This document shows positions 27,636-36,996 of a stretch of DNA of 58,514 nt, piece by piece. Positions within the stretch are counted from its first letter, which is position 1. Every line of letters starts with the position of its first letter. The stretch is taken from positions 32,001-90,514 of the forward strand of contig JAAYFV010000080.1 of NCBI GenBank assembly GCA_012728075.1, read 5' to 3'. Position numbers and translations under genes: made by a program. Origin of the DNA: Tissierellia bacterium. Lineage in GTDB: Bacteria; Bacillota; Clostridia; Tissierellales; Tepidimicrobiaceae. The notes beneath the pieces were generated by a model. It saw only the letters and a list, made by a program, of their open reading frames with translations. It was not told where the DNA came from and did no database searches.

Positions 27636-28874
27636 TTATTTATTAAATAATCTAAACTTATTTAACAAAGAAGGTTTGTTTTTACTTAATATATCTAGTA
27701 TTTTTTCAATATTCTTTTCAATGGCTTCTTGAGAGCTATGGATTTCATTTAATCTAGTTTTTATTTCTTCAACATCAATTTTTTCATTTTGATTATTAAA
27801 TTTTTGTTGTGTCATAGATCCATTAGTACAATTTGATGAATTAGAATAATTCTTTAGAGATTGTAAAGTGTCTACAAAATAAAAATTTAAGTTATCTCCA
27901 TTAGAAAAATAAGCATTATTTATGTTGTTGTTTTTTGAGGAAGTAATATTTTTTGAAATCTTTGCTAACTTTAATTTTCTTCCATTGACATCAACACTAT
28001 TACCTTTAATCCATGATTTACCATAATCCATTGAGTATAAAAAACTAATATTATCTTTAGTTGTGTATATGATTTTCAATTTACCATTTTCTTCAATCAT
28101 AATGGGAACTTGGGTACAATTAAAAACCAGTGGTATATTTATTTGTTTCCAACTATAATTTCCTTTAGGCTTAAAGGGAAATTGAGCATATTTTAAAATA
28201 TTTTTATCTATATTTCCTTCTAACCATAATCCATGGAGATTGTCTTTTGAATCAATAAACAAGTAAGGAAGTATATTGTTAAAATTGATATCTGATAATC
28301 TATAAGGGTATTGATTCCATCTTTCAGTAAATGAATTATAAAAAGTATGATAAATTTGGTATCTATTATTATTATTACTGCTGTATATCAAATGTATAGT
28401 GCCAAAAGAATCTTGATCTAAATGTAAAAAGTGATCTTTTTTATTAGCTATATAATTTATCACATTGAATTTTTTCCATGAGTTAAAATTTCCAATAATA
28501 TGTTGGATAGTCCAAAGTTTATCATTTATTAAATTAGCATAACTATAGAATAAATTTATATTATTATTTTTAGCAAACAAGTATAGATTATTGTATATAT
28601 TGGATTTAAAATTGAATTTTGCTATTACTGATTTAGTCCAATGTTGGTCATTCAAAATATAATAGTTTAATTCACCTGTTTCTATTAAAAGGACGATATG
28701 TATTACATCATCATTATCTATTGTTGCAGTAAAATTTAAAACTTTATCTTCGCATAAAGATTGGTTAGATAAAAGAATATGATTAAAGTCATATATAGTA
28801 TACTGAATATTATTTAAAGAACTTAAATAAAACAGAATTAATTCTTTTTTTGAGTTTATAATTATGTTATCCAA
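27636..28874 (-). CDS. Uncharacterised protein with propeller-like repeats and C-terminal coiled coil
   Basis: A 412-residue protein I cannot assign to a named family. Residues 1-320 are a series of beta-strand stretches with recurring aromatic and Asp/Asn patterns (HIVLLIE, LHGLWLEG, SFLYSMDYGKSWIKG), suggesting a beta-propeller of the sialidase/BNR type. An Asn/Ser-rich linker follows, then a predicted coiled coil (about 365-400). There is no signal peptide. The TTG start has AAAGGAGGT nine bases upstream. It is transcribed divergently from the next gene, also possibly a spore-surface protein, so a sporulation role is possible but unproven. Confidence 0.75.
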   Translation of the reverse strand: MDNIIINSKKELILFYLSSLNNIQYTIYDFNHILLSNQSLCEDKVLNFTATIDNDDVIHIVLLIETGELNYYILNDQHWTKSVIAKFNFKSNIYNNLYLFAKNNNINLFYSYANLINDKLWTIQHIIGNFNSWKKFNVINYIANKKDHFLHLDQDSFGTIHLIYSSNNNNRYQIYHTFYNSFTERWNQYPYRLSDINFNNILPYLFIDSKDNLHGLWLEGNIDKNILKYAQFPFKPKGNYSWKQINIPLVFNCTQVPIMIEENGKLKIIYTTKDNISFLYSMDYGKSWIKGNSVDVNGRKLKLAKISKNITSSKNNNINNAYFSNGDNLNFYFVDTLQSLKNYSNSSNCTNGSMTQQKFNNQNEKIDVEEIKTRLNEIHSSQEAIEKNIEKILDILSKNKPSLLNKFRLFNK

Positions 28875-28978
28875 TTTAATTACCTCCTTTAAAATAAAAT
28901 TGACACAAAAATTACTTCTATAACATAATATGAAAGCAAAAGCAGATTTATTTATTTAAAATAGAGGGGTGATAGTGG

Positions 28979-29575
28979 ATGAAGGATTCAGATTTAAGTA
29001 AAACTATGCAGGAACAGCAAGAAGAATATGAAGATGTTTGTATTATAGCTGACAAGGTCTTTGCCTCATGTCAACAAAGAAAGTGTTTTTCAAAGATAGA
29101 GGTGGATTTAGATGGTAAGACTTTTAAAAATATCAAGTTTAAGCCAGGTTTTATAGTGCCTAACACACTAACAATTATGGATATTTCCAATCAACCAAAT
29201 TTTAGACGAGTAAAGTTTACTTTAAGAATTCCATTTGAGGTAATAAGTACTGAAGGCAATATTATAAAAGGATTTTTGCCAGATATATACAAGGATGTTA
29301 TATTGTTTATGCCTGATGCTAGAGATGAATTTCAATTTAGAATAGTAGCTGAAACTAGTTCTGAAATATTAGGCGAACCTATTGAGACTGACAATAAATT
29401 AACTTTTGCTGTAGGGGTATTTATTATAACTAAAGTTGTAGGAACTGTACAATTGTTAATACCAGCTTATGGATATTGTCCTGTACCAGATCCATGTACT
29501 GAATTTAGCCCTGAGGATCTTTGTGATGAATTTGATGATCAACCTTTCCCTGACTTTTTCCCACCACAATTTTAA
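28979..29575 (+). CDS. Uncharacterised cysteine-containing protein, possibly SPOCS-like spore protein
   Basis: A 198-residue protein. An N-terminal IIADKVFASCQQRKCFS leads into a beta-rich domain (FRRVKFTLRIPFEV, DVILFMPDARDEFQF, FAVGVFIITKVVGTVQLLIPAYGYCPVP). The tail is acidic and proline/phenylalanine-rich (FPDFFPPQF). Proteins of this shape are frequent in spore-forming Clostridia, and I associate them with SPOCS/DUF3794-like domains, but I cannot confirm that. A weak AGAGGGGTGA site precedes ATG 28979. A terminator follows, so the gene is probably monocistronic. Confidence 0.75.
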   Translation: MKDSDLSKTMQEQQEEYEDVCIIADKVFASCQQRKCFSKIEVDLDGKTFKNIKFKPGFIVPNTLTIMDISNQPNFRRVKFTLRIPFEVISTEGNIIKGFLPDIYKDVILFMPDARDEFQFRIVAETSSEILGEPIETDNKLTFAVGVFIITKVVGTVQLLIPAYGYCPVPDPCTEFSPEDLCDEFDDQPFPDFFPPQF

Positions 29576-29592
29576 GATATTTAATAAAAATG

Positions 29593-29619
29593 AAAGGAGC
29601 TTAAGCTCCTTTTATTTTT
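29593..29619 (+). terminator. Intrinsic terminator
   Basis: AAAGGAGC-TTAA-GCTCCTTT, then a T-rich tract. It separates the preceding gene from the iscR promoter. Confidence 0.85.
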
Positions 29620-29633
29620 GATTCCTTTGAATG

Positions 29634-29682
29634 TTGACAAAAATAGTAGGGTATAATATACTTATAAAAGAATACCTAGGTA
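29634..29682 (+). promoter_or_regulatory. iscR promoter with a candidate operator
   Basis: TTGACA (29634-29639), a 17-base spacer and TATACT (29657-29662). A 10-bp palindrome TACCTAGGTA (29673-29682) lies over the expected start of transcription. This is a plausible Rrf2 self-binding site; the operator role is inferred. Confidence 0.65.
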
Positions 29683-29710
29683 ATTGGTTGGGATTAAAAG
29701 AGGTGATAAA

Positions 29711-30145
29711 ATGAAGCTGTCAACAAGGGGAAGATATGGGCTAAAAGCCATGTATCAACTTGCTATTCATTATGGAGAGGGTCCCATACCATTAAAAAAT
29801 ATAGCAGATGCACAAAATCTATCGGAGAATTATTTGGAACAGTTATTTTCTAGCTTAAGAAAAAATGGACTATTAAATAGTGTAAGAGGAGCTCAAGGTG
29901 GATACATGTTAGCTAGGTCACCAAGGGACATAACTGTAGGATCTATTCTTAGAACTTTGGAAGGAAACTTAGCTCCAGCTGACTGTGTAATAGATGGAGA
30001 ATATGACTGTGAAAATGAAGAAAATTGTGTTACTAAGCTAGTATGGATGAGAATTAGAGATAGTATAGATGAAGTTGTAGACTCTATTACATTACAAGAC
30101 ATGTTAGACGAATACGAATATATGAAAAGGAAAAATAAAATCTAA
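29711..30145 (+). CDS. iscR: Rrf2-family regulator (IscR/CymR type)
   Basis: A 144-residue winged-helix regulator starting MKLSTRGRYGLKAMYQLA, with AQGGYMLARSPRDITVG as the wing. Three cysteines (CVIDGEYDCENEENC, about residues 93-108) resemble the iron-sulfur ligand cluster of IscR, which CymR lacks. It precedes iscS and iscU by 12 bases, so it probably represses this cluster-assembly operon according to Fe-S status. ATG 29711 is served by AGGTGATAA, so the in-frame start further upstream is not needed. Confidence 0.9.
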   Translation: MKLSTRGRYGLKAMYQLAIHYGEGPIPLKNIADAQNLSENYLEQLFSSLRKNGLLNSVRGAQGGYMLARSPRDITVGSILRTLEGNLAPADCVIDGEYDCENEENCVTKLVWMRIRDSIDEVVDSITLQDMLDEYEYMKRKNKI

Positions 30146-30157
30146 GGAGGAGTATAC

Positions 30158-31336
30158 ATGGATAAGCTTATATATATGGATAATTCTGCTACAACCCCAG
30201 TAAAAAAAGAGGTATTAGAAACTATGTTGCCTTATTTTAGTGAGAAGTTTGGTAATCCTTCTAGTGTATATTCCCTTGGAAGTCAATCTAAGGTTGCAGT
30301 AGAAGAATCCAGGGAAAAAATAGCTAAGGCTATTGGTGCCAAGCCTAAGGAAATATTTTTTACTGCAGGGGGTTCAGAAGCAGACAATTGGGCTATCAAA
30401 GGAATAGCCTATGCTAATAAAGAAAAGGGAAATCATATAATTACATCAAAAATAGAGCATCATGGGATACTTCATACCTGTGAGTATTTAGAAAAACAAG
30501 GTTTTAAAGTAACTTATTTAGATGTGGATGAGTATGGAGTAGTAGATTTGGAACAGTTAAAAGATTCTATTAATGATGAAACTATACTTATATCAATTAT
30601 GTATGCTAATAATGAAATTGGTACTATTCAACCTGTTGAAGAAATAGGACAAATAGCGAAAGAAAAGGGAATATATTTTCATACCGATGCTGTCCAAGCT
30701 GTAGGACATATAAAAATAGACGTAAATAAGTTAAATATAGATATGCTATCTATGGCAGCTCATAAATTTTATGGGCCTAAGGGAATAGGAGCACTGTACA
30801 TTAGACAAGGAGTAAAAATTGATCCCCTTATATCTGGGGGAGGTCAAGAGAGGAACCGTAGAGCAGGTACAGAAAATGTTCCTGGAATCGTAGGTATGGG
30901 AAAAGCTATAGAATTGGCTTATAAAGATATAGAAGAAAAAAACCAAAAGCTGATTTATTTAAGAGAAAGATTGATAAAAGGAATATTGGATAATATAGAT
31001 CATGTTAGGCTTAATGGCCATCCAACTAATAGATTGCCAGGCAATGTTAATGTATGCTTTGAGTTTATTGAAGGAGAATCCTTGTTGCTTAGTTTAGATA
31101 TGGAAGGTATTGCTGCATCTAGTGGTTCAGCATGTACATCAGGAACATTAGATCCTTCCCATGTCTTATTGGCTATAGGCCTACCTCACGAGATAGCTCA
31201 TGGTTCTTTAAGACTTTCTTTAGGGGATTTTAATACAGAAGAGGAAGTAGATTATGTAGTAGAAAAGTTAGTGGATATAGTTGCAAGATTAAGGGCTATG
31301 TCACCATTATACGAAAAGGTTAAGGAGGGGAAGTAG
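30158..31336 (+). CDS. iscS: Cysteine desulfurase IscS/NifS
   Basis: A 392-residue fold-type-I PLP enzyme that supplies sulfur for Fe-S clusters and tRNA thiolation. It begins MDNSATTPVKKEVLE. The PLP lysine is in SMAAHKFYGPKGIGAL (about residue 205), and the sulfur-accepting cysteine is in SSGSACTSGTLDPSHVL (about residue 326). AAGGAGGAG precedes the ATG. Its TAG stop abuts the iscU ATG, giving tight coupling. Confidence 0.96.
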   Translation: MDKLIYMDNSATTPVKKEVLETMLPYFSEKFGNPSSVYSLGSQSKVAVEESREKIAKAIGAKPKEIFFTAGGSEADNWAIKGIAYANKEKGNHIITSKIEHHGILHTCEYLEKQGFKVTYLDVDEYGVVDLEQLKDSINDETILISIMYANNEIGTIQPVEEIGQIAKEKGIYFHTDAVQAVGHIKIDVNKLNIDMLSMAAHKFYGPKGIGALYIRQGVKIDPLISGGGQERNRRAGTENVPGIVGMGKAIELAYKDIEEKNQKLIYLRERLIKGILDNIDHVRLNGHPTNRLPGNVNVCFEFIEGESLLLSLDMEGIAASSGSACTSGTLDPSHVLLAIGLPHEIAHGSLRLSLGDFNTEEEVDYVVEKLVDIVARLRAMSPLYEKVKEGK

Positions 31337-31759
31337 ATGTATTCTGAAAAAGTAATGGAACATTTTAGAAACCCTAGAAATGTGGGAGAAATAGAAGATG
31401 CAGATGGTATTGGAGAAGTTGGGAACCCCAAATGTGGGGATATAATGAAGATGTATTTAAAAATCGAAGATGGAGTTATCGTAGATGTAAAATTTAAAAC
31501 TTTCGGATGTGGTTCTGCTATAGCATCTTCAAGTATGGCGACAGAAATGGTTAAAGGTAAAACCATTGAAGAAGCTATGAAGGTAACAAATAAGGCTGTT
31601 GCTGAAGCATTAGATGGATTACCACCTATAAAGATGCACTGTTCTGTATTAGCTGAGCAAGCTATCAAGGCAGCTCTCCTTGACTATGCGAAAAAGAATA
31701 ATATAGAAATAGAAGGGTTAGAAGATTTTGATCCTACGGAAGATCCTCATGAACACTAA
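31337..31759 (+). CDS. iscU: Iron-sulfur scaffold protein IscU/NifU
   Basis: A 140-residue scaffold starting MYSEKVMEHFRNPRNVGEI. The cluster ligands are GNPKCGD, FKTFGCGSAIASSS and KMHCSVLAEQAI, the standard three cysteines. It receives sulfur from IscS encoded immediately upstream. The C-terminal extension (EGLEDFDPTEDPHEH) is acidic. It is the last gene of the isc unit. Confidence 0.96.
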   Translation: MYSEKVMEHFRNPRNVGEIEDADGIGEVGNPKCGDIMKMYLKIEDGVIVDVKFKTFGCGSAIASSSMATEMVKGKTIEEAMKVTNKAVAEALDGLPPIKMHCSVLAEQAIKAALLDYAKKNNIEIEGLEDFDPTEDPHEH

Positions 31760-31869
31760 TTTGAATAAACTCTCCCCTCTTTAATTAACAATTGGTTAAA
31801 TTTAACTTAATAAATTTGTTTTTTTAAAGCAATAATAACATAAGAATAGAATAGAAGAGGGGCATATTT

Positions 31870-32367
31870 GTGATTAGATATAAACAAATATTAACTTGTA
31901 AATTTATTGGAGGGAAAAAAAAAGAACCTATAGGGAAAATATTAGATGTAGTATATTCTGATGATTATAGAAGGATAACCCATTTAGTGGTTAGAAATGA
32001 TAATTTGATTAAAAACAAAATTATAATTCCTCTTGAAGAAATAGTGTTTTTAAAAGAAGATCATATATTGTATTTAAAGGACGAAAAAGATTTAAATAAG
32101 GTATTAGAGGGTGGGTTAGTAGAGGATTTTAATTTTTTAGAAAAGGAGATAAGAACTGAGGATGAAGAATGTATTGGATATGTAAAAGATATACTAATAA
32201 ATAAAACTGATGGTTCTATTGAAGGATTTATAATAACAGAAGGAATATTTGAAGATATATTAAGAGGAAGAAACTATATACCTTTCTTTAAGAATATCCT
32301 TATATTAGAGGATTGTATTTGTATACCAAATTATATAGCTAATATTATTAACAAAATTAACAATTAA
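31870..32367 (+). CDS. PRC-barrel domain protein
   Basis: A 165-residue protein with two PRC-barrel-like repeats. The first covers about residues 1-75 (PIGKILDVVYSDDYRRITHLVV) and the second about 85-160 (CIGYVKDILINKTDGSIEGFIITEG). It starts at GTG 31870 with AGAGGGG upstream. PRC-barrels bind proteins or RNA; the role here is unknown. It is followed by a small YtxH-like gene, so the two may be cotranscribed. Confidence 0.75.
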   Translation: MIRYKQILTCKFIGGKKKEPIGKILDVVYSDDYRRITHLVVRNDNLIKNKIIIPLEEIVFLKEDHILYLKDEKDLNKVLEGGLVEDFNFLEKEIRTEDEECIGYVKDILINKTDGSIEGFIITEGIFEDILRGRNYIPFFKNILILEDCICIPNYIANIINKINN

Positions 32368-32441
32368 TACAAAAAAAATATTGAATTTATTGTGGATATA
32401 GTGGGAAAATAATATATACAAATACAAAGGAGAGGATATAG

Positions 32442-32612
32442 ATGAATAATAATGGTTTTAAAAACGGGGCAATAGTAGGTAGTATATTAGGAGCCTCTGT
32501 AGGCATGTTTTTTGGTGCTAGAATGAATCCTATACAAAAAAGAAAAATTTCAAGGAATGCTAGAAAAGCCACATCTACATTAATGAATGGTATAAATTCC
32601 ATATGGAGATAG
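32442..32612 (+). CDS. Small YtxH-like membrane protein
   Basis: A 56-residue protein, MNNNGFKNGAIVGSILGASVGMFFG and onward (shown here in two parts: a Gly-rich membrane helix to about residue 25, then a basic region NPIQKRKISRNARKATS). This is the shape of the YtxH general-stress family. The start has AAGGAGAGG nine to ten bases upstream. No catalytic motif. A small palindrome overlaps its stop codon. Confidence 0.7.
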   Translation: MNNNGFKNGAIVGSILGASVGMFFGARMNPIQKRKISRNARKATSTLMNGINSIWR

Positions 32613-32628
32613 GCAGCTTAAGCTGCCT
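32611..32628 (+). terminator. Short hairpin after the YtxH-like gene
   Basis: AGGCAGCT-TA-AGCTGCCT followed by GTTTAG. The stem is strong but the T run is poor, so this is a weak terminator. Confidence 0.5.
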
Positions 32629-32652
32629 GTTTAGTTGATTAAAGGGTGTAGT

Positions 32653-33843
32653 ATGATGACACATGGATCACTTTTAATGAAGATCTTAATGCTTTTAATT
32701 TCCATACTTATAGTTATTATTATCTATTATTTAATCCAAATAGGTAACAAACATGTGGATAGTGGAAAAAAGATTAATTTTAGCAAAAAAAGGGTATTAC
32801 CACTATTAATTGGTATATTTATTATATACCTTTTTTATATTATGATAACAAAGTATGATATTTTATCGGACATAATATATACCATAATAATATCTATAAT
32901 ATTAGCATATTTAATAAATCCCATAATAAACTATTTTGAGAAATACAATATAAAAAGAGGATGGGGAGTTCTTATTATATATGGGATTATTCTTGGAATA
33001 GTATTTGTATTTTCTTTTCTAATAATACCCAACACTATAAAAGATATAAAAAGATTATTAACTCTTCTACCCATATATTTTCAGCGTATTTCTTATTTTA
33101 TAGATGAGCTATATGTAAAATACTACGTAAGTATAGATAGTATGTCACCTTTTTTTAAAGGAATTGAGGAAATAATTATAGATAATATAAACAATATTCA
33201 AAACGTAATAATAACTAGTATTAGTAAATTTATTGAAGGGATTGTATCTACTTTTTCAAAGATTATAAGTTTAATATTAATACCTATATTAACCTTTTAT
33301 TTCATAAAAGATGATGAATATTTTAAAAACAGATTTTATTTAACCATTCCTAAAAAATATCGGAAAAAAATTGAAGCTTTATTTTGTGAAATAGATATGG
33401 TTCTTAGTCAGTTTGTAAGGGGAAGACTACTATTAGCCATATATGTAGGAGTAGCTACGACGATTTTGTTATTGGTGTTAAAGGTAGATTTTGCAATTAT
33501 AATAGGTATTATAACTGGTGTAGCTGATATTATACCTTATTTTGGACCTTTTTTAGGTTTTTTACCAGCAGTATTTTTTGCTTTGTTAGATAGTCCTATT
33601 AAGGCCTTATGGGTGGGAATTTTGTTTATTGGAATACAATGGATAGAGAATAATGTACTAGCACCAAAAATAATTGGAGAAAGTACAGGAATACACCCTA
33701 TAGCTATTCTTTTAGCATTAATTATAGGTGGAGGAATGTTTGGTGTTATGGGTATGATATTTTCCATTCCAGTAATAGCTGTATGGAAAATATTATTTGA
33801 TTTCATTATAGAAAATATAAAAAAACCAAATAACATAAAATAA
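32653..33843 (+). CDS. AI-2E family permease
   Basis: A 396-residue polytopic membrane protein with about eight helices and the long central amphipathic region of the AI-2E/PerM family. The signature region is GIITGVADIIPYFGPFLGFLPA and GIHPIAILLALIIGGGMFGVMGM, both near the C-terminus. Family members have been reported as Na+/H+ antiporters or permeases; substrate unknown here. ATG 32653 follows AAAGGGTG; the in-frame TTG at 32635 has no site. Confidence 0.88.
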   Translation: MMTHGSLLMKILMLLISILIVIIIYYLIQIGNKHVDSGKKINFSKKRVLPLLIGIFIIYLFYIMITKYDILSDIIYTIIISIILAYLINPIINYFEKYNIKRGWGVLIIYGIILGIVFVFSFLIIPNTIKDIKRLLTLLPIYFQRISYFIDELYVKYYVSIDSMSPFFKGIEEIIIDNINNIQNVIITSISKFIEGIVSTFSKIISLILIPILTFYFIKDDEYFKNRFYLTIPKKYRKKIEALFCEIDMVLSQFVRGRLLLAIYVGVATTILLLVLKVDFAIIIGIITGVADIIPYFGPFLGFLPAVFFALLDSPIKALWVGILFIGIQWIENNVLAPKIIGESTGIHPIAILLALIIGGGMFGVMGMIFSIPVIAVWKILFDFIIENIKKPNNIK

Positions 33844-33863
33844 CAATTTATAAGCCTATTTTG

Positions 33864-33892
33864 TTGACAAACTCATAAGTTTAAACTATAAT
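33864..33892 (+). promoter_or_regulatory. Consensus sigma-A promoter of alaS
   Basis: TTGACA (33864-33869), a 17-base spacer and TATAAT (33887-33892). Transcription would start near 33899, upstream of the hairpin at 33920. Confidence 0.88.
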
Positions 33893-33919
33893 CCAAATAT
33901 AGACAACAACGTAAAAGAA

Positions 33920-33948
33920 CGTCCCTTAAGTGAGGGACGAATTTTTTA
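33920..33948 (+). terminator. Attenuator-like terminator in the alaS leader
   Basis: CGTCCCT-TAAGTG-AGGGACG followed by AATTTTTT. It lies about 20 bases downstream of the expected start of transcription and 36 bases before alaS. It is therefore in the alaS transcript rather than after the previous gene. The leader is too short for a T-box stem I and has no GGTACCGCG core. This suggests another form of attenuation. Confidence 0.7.
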
Positions 33949-33984
33949 TAGAGATAGGAATATTTATAGAGAGGTGTACAATAG

Positions 33985-36624
33985 ATGAAAAAGATTGGCT
34001 TACATGAAATAAGAAAAGAGTTTTTAGATTTTTTTGAAGAAAAAGAGCATTTAATCATGGATAGCTTTTCCTTAGTACCTAAAAACGATAATAGTTTACT
34101 ACTTGTAAATGCAGGTATGGCACCACTTAAACCATATTTTACTGGAGAAAAAATACCTCCCAGTAAAAGGGTTGTTACTTGTCAAAAATGTATTAGAACT
34201 GCTGATATTGAAAATGTGGGAAAAACTGATCGACATGCTACTTTTTTTGAGATGTTAGGAAATTTTTCTTTTGGAGATTATTTTAAAGAGGAAGCTATAG
34301 AATGGGCTTGGGAATTTTTAACAGAACGCATGGAGATTCCAGAAGAAGCTTTATGGGCATCTATTTATGTAGAAGATGATGAAGCCTTTGAAATATGGAA
34401 TAAAATTATAGGACTAAAAGACAATAAAATAGTTCGCCTAGGAAAAGAGGATAATTTCTGGGAATTAGAGGTTGGACCTTGTGGACCTTGTTCTGAAATT
34501 TATGTAGACAGAGGAGAAGAATATGGATGTGGCAAGAAAGATTGTAAACCAGGTTGTGATTGCGATAGATTTATAGAAGTGTGGAACTTGGTTTTTACAC
34601 AATTTGATAAGGATGAAGAAGGGAACTATCATCCATTGGAGCATCCAAATATAGATACAGGGATGGGTCTGGAAAGAATAACTGCTGTTATGGAAGGTGC
34701 AAGAAATATATTTGAAGTAGAAGAAATTCAACATATACTTAAATCTGTGGAAGAAATATCGGGAAAAACATATGGAGAAAACTCAGAAACAGATGCTTCC
34801 ATTAGGGTAATTACCGATCACAGTAGAGCTATAACCTTTTTAGTCTCCGATGGGGTATTGCCTAGTAACGAAGGAAGAGGATATGTTCTAAGGCGTTTAA
34901 TAAGGAGAGCTGCAAGGCATGGAAAATTGTTAGGTATAGAAGGGTCTTTTTTAACGAATGTTGTAGATGGGGTTATATCTTCATGGAAAGTGGAATATCC
35001 TGAATTAGAAAAAAGAAAGGAACAGATAAAAAAAGTTATACAAGCTGAAGAAGATAAGTTTCAAGAAACCATACATCAAGGTCTTAATATATTGGAACAG
35101 TATATTGATGAACTCATTAAAAAGGAAGAAAAATGTTTAAAGGGAGAAAAGGCTTTTATATTGTATGATACCTATGGATTTCCTCTAGATTTGACTAGAG
35201 AAATTTTGGAAGAAAGAGGATTTTATGTAGATGAAGAAGGATTTAACCAACAAATGGAGGAACAGAGGAGTAGAGCCAGAAAAGCAAGAGAATCCTTTGC
35301 TGATTCAGGTTGGAAAAAGGGTCAATCTATAGAACTGTTTAATGGATACGATTGTAAATTTAAAGGATATGAAGTTTTGAAACTAAAAACTGAAATTCTA
35401 GGATTGTTTGAAGAAGGCAAGGCCATACAAAATTTAGAGGAAGGAAAAGAAGGAATTGTTATATTGAAAGAAACTCCTTTTTATGCTGAAAGTGGAGGGC
35501 AAGTTGGAGATACAGGATATATAAGAGGAAATAATTTTGTTGCTAAGGTGTGGGATACTAAGTATATTAGTGATAAAGTAATTGCTCATTTTATTAATAT
35601 GGAAGAAGGTACCGCCAGTGTAGGTGATGAAGTGTATGGAGTTGTAGATGAGAAACGTAGAGAGAATATCAAGAGAAATCATTCAGCTACACATCTTTTA
35701 CACAGAGCATTAAAGGATGTACTAGGAGAACATGTAAATCAAGCAGGATCTATTGTTTTGCCTAATAGATTAAGATTTGATTTTACCCACTATGAAGCTG
35801 TGAATAAAAAGGAGTTATGGGAGATAGAGAGGATAGTCAATGAAAGGATTTTAGAATCTCTAGAAGTACAGACTATAAATACAACATTGAAAAAATCTCA
35901 AGAAATGGGAGTATTGGGTTTGTTTGAAGACAAATATGGAGATGAAGTTAGAATTGTACAAATGGGAGACTATACTAAGGAACTTTGTGGTGGTACCCAT
36001 GTAGAAAATACTAGCAATATAGGATTGTTTAAGATAATTTCCGAATCCAGTATTGCTTCTGGTGTGAGAAGGATTGAGGCTATTACCGGATATGAAGTTT
36101 ATAGATATTTAAACCAGTTGGAAAAGGATTTGGAGGATATTAGTACTATCTTAAAAACCGATAAAAACCATCTGATAGATAAAGTATATAGCTTAACAGA
36201 AGAGCTTAAAAAGAAGGAAAAAGAGCTAGATTCGTTAAAAAGCAAAATGGCTTCTTCTATAGCAGAAGATATAATAAATACAAGCATAGAAGTTGATGGT
36301 ATAAGATTGATTAGTTATAAGTTGAAAAATATGGATATGGAAGCTTTGAGAAGTTTAGGTGATGAAATTAAAAATGGCATAGATTCTGGAATAGTAATTT
36401 TAGCAAGCACTTATAACGATAAGGTATCCTTTGTTTCTATGGTTACTAAGGATTTAATTGATAAAGGTGTTCATGCTGGTAATATTATAAGGGAAGTAGC
36501 TAAGATTACTGGCGGTGGTGGTGGTGGACGTCCAGATATGGCTCAGGCTGGAGGAAAGGATATCAATAAAGTTGAAGAAGCATTGAATATGATCCCTAGC
36601 ATAATTAGAGAACAATTAAAATAG
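33985..36624 (+). CDS. alaS: Alanyl-tRNA synthetase
   Basis: An 879-residue class IIc synthetase. The N-terminal catalytic core is seen in NAGMAPLKPYF and ATFFEMLGNFSFGDYFKEEA. The editing domain has HSATHLLHRAL (HxxxH) and the CGGTHV motif (about residue 665). The C-terminal DHHA1 domain holds the glycine-rich TGGGGGGRPDMAQAGG. All parts look intact. It is followed by a terminator and then ireB, the usual order. Confidence 0.97.
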   Translation: MKKIGLHEIRKEFLDFFEEKEHLIMDSFSLVPKNDNSLLLVNAGMAPLKPYFTGEKIPPSKRVVTCQKCIRTADIENVGKTDRHATFFEMLGNFSFGDYFKEEAIEWAWEFLTERMEIPEEALWASIYVEDDEAFEIWNKIIGLKDNKIVRLGKEDNFWELEVGPCGPCSEIYVDRGEEYGCGKKDCKPGCDCDRFIEVWNLVFTQFDKDEEGNYHPLEHPNIDTGMGLERITAVMEGARNIFEVEEIQHILKSVEEISGKTYGENSETDASIRVITDHSRAITFLVSDGVLPSNEGRGYVLRRLIRRAARHGKLLGIEGSFLTNVVDGVISSWKVEYPELEKRKEQIKKVIQAEEDKFQETIHQGLNILEQYIDELIKKEEKCLKGEKAFILYDTYGFPLDLTREILEERGFYVDEEGFNQQMEEQRSRARKARESFADSGWKKGQSIELFNGYDCKFKGYEVLKLKTEILGLFEEGKAIQNLEEGKEGIVILKETPFYAESGGQVGDTGYIRGNNFVAKVWDTKYISDKVIAHFINMEEGTASVGDEVYGVVDEKRRENIKRNHSATHLLHRALKDVLGEHVNQAGSIVLPNRLRFDFTHYEAVNKKELWEIERIVNERILESLEVQTINTTLKKSQEMGVLGLFEDKYGDEVRIVQMGDYTKELCGGTHVENTSNIGLFKIISESSIASGVRRIEAITGYEVYRYLNQLEKDLEDISTILKTDKNHLIDKVYSLTEELKKKEKELDSLKSKMASSIAEDIINTSIEVDGIRLISYKLKNMDMEALRSLGDEIKNGIDSGIVILASTYNDKVSFVSMVTKDLIDKGVHAGNIIREVAKITGGGGGGRPDMAQAGGKDINKVEEALNMIPSIIREQLK

Positions 36625-36626
36625 GT

Positions 36627-36655
36627 ATTAGCCATTTTAATGGCTAATATTTATT
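36627..36655 (+). terminator. Intrinsic terminator after alaS
   Basis: ATTAGCCATT-TT-AATGGCTAAT followed by a T-rich tract. Confidence 0.8.
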
Positions 36656-36710
36656 TTAATACTGTATATTATACAATTGATATGGTATATATATTATAGG
36701 GGGTGTTTTT

Positions 36711-36983
36711 GTGAATAATAAATTTAATGAAACTATGAAGTTTGAACCACCAAAAGATAAAGACAATGAAGTAAAAGAGATTATTTTGACAGTATTTGAT
36801 GCTCTAGAGGAGAAGGGATATAATCCTATAAATCAAATAATAGGTTATATATTGTCGGGAGATCCAACTTATATAACTAGTCACAATAACGCCAGAAGTT
36901 TGATTAGAAAAATTGAACGGGACGAATTATTAGAGGAGATATTAGGCTGTTATTTAAAGAATGAGAGAAAAAAAGATATTTAG
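36711..36983 (+). CDS. ireB: IreB family regulatory phosphoprotein (DUF965)
   Basis: A 90-residue protein, recognised by [35 protein letters not shown]. In enterococci IreB is phosphorylated by the kinase IreK and affects cephalosporin resistance. The start is GTG 36711 after AGGGGGTG. In many Firmicutes it is followed by ruvX and yrzB; here two other genes intervene. Confidence 0.93.
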   Translation: MNNKFNETMKFEPPKDKDNEVKEIILTVFDALEEKGYNPINQIIGYILSGDPTYITSHNNARSLIRKIERDELLEEILGCYLKNERKKDI

Positions 36984-36996
36984 GGGAGAAACATAG

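Noticed and set aside
33864-33984. alaS leader as a T-box riboswitch
   Set aside because: It is only about 85 bases long and lacks both the GGTACCGCG core and a stem I.
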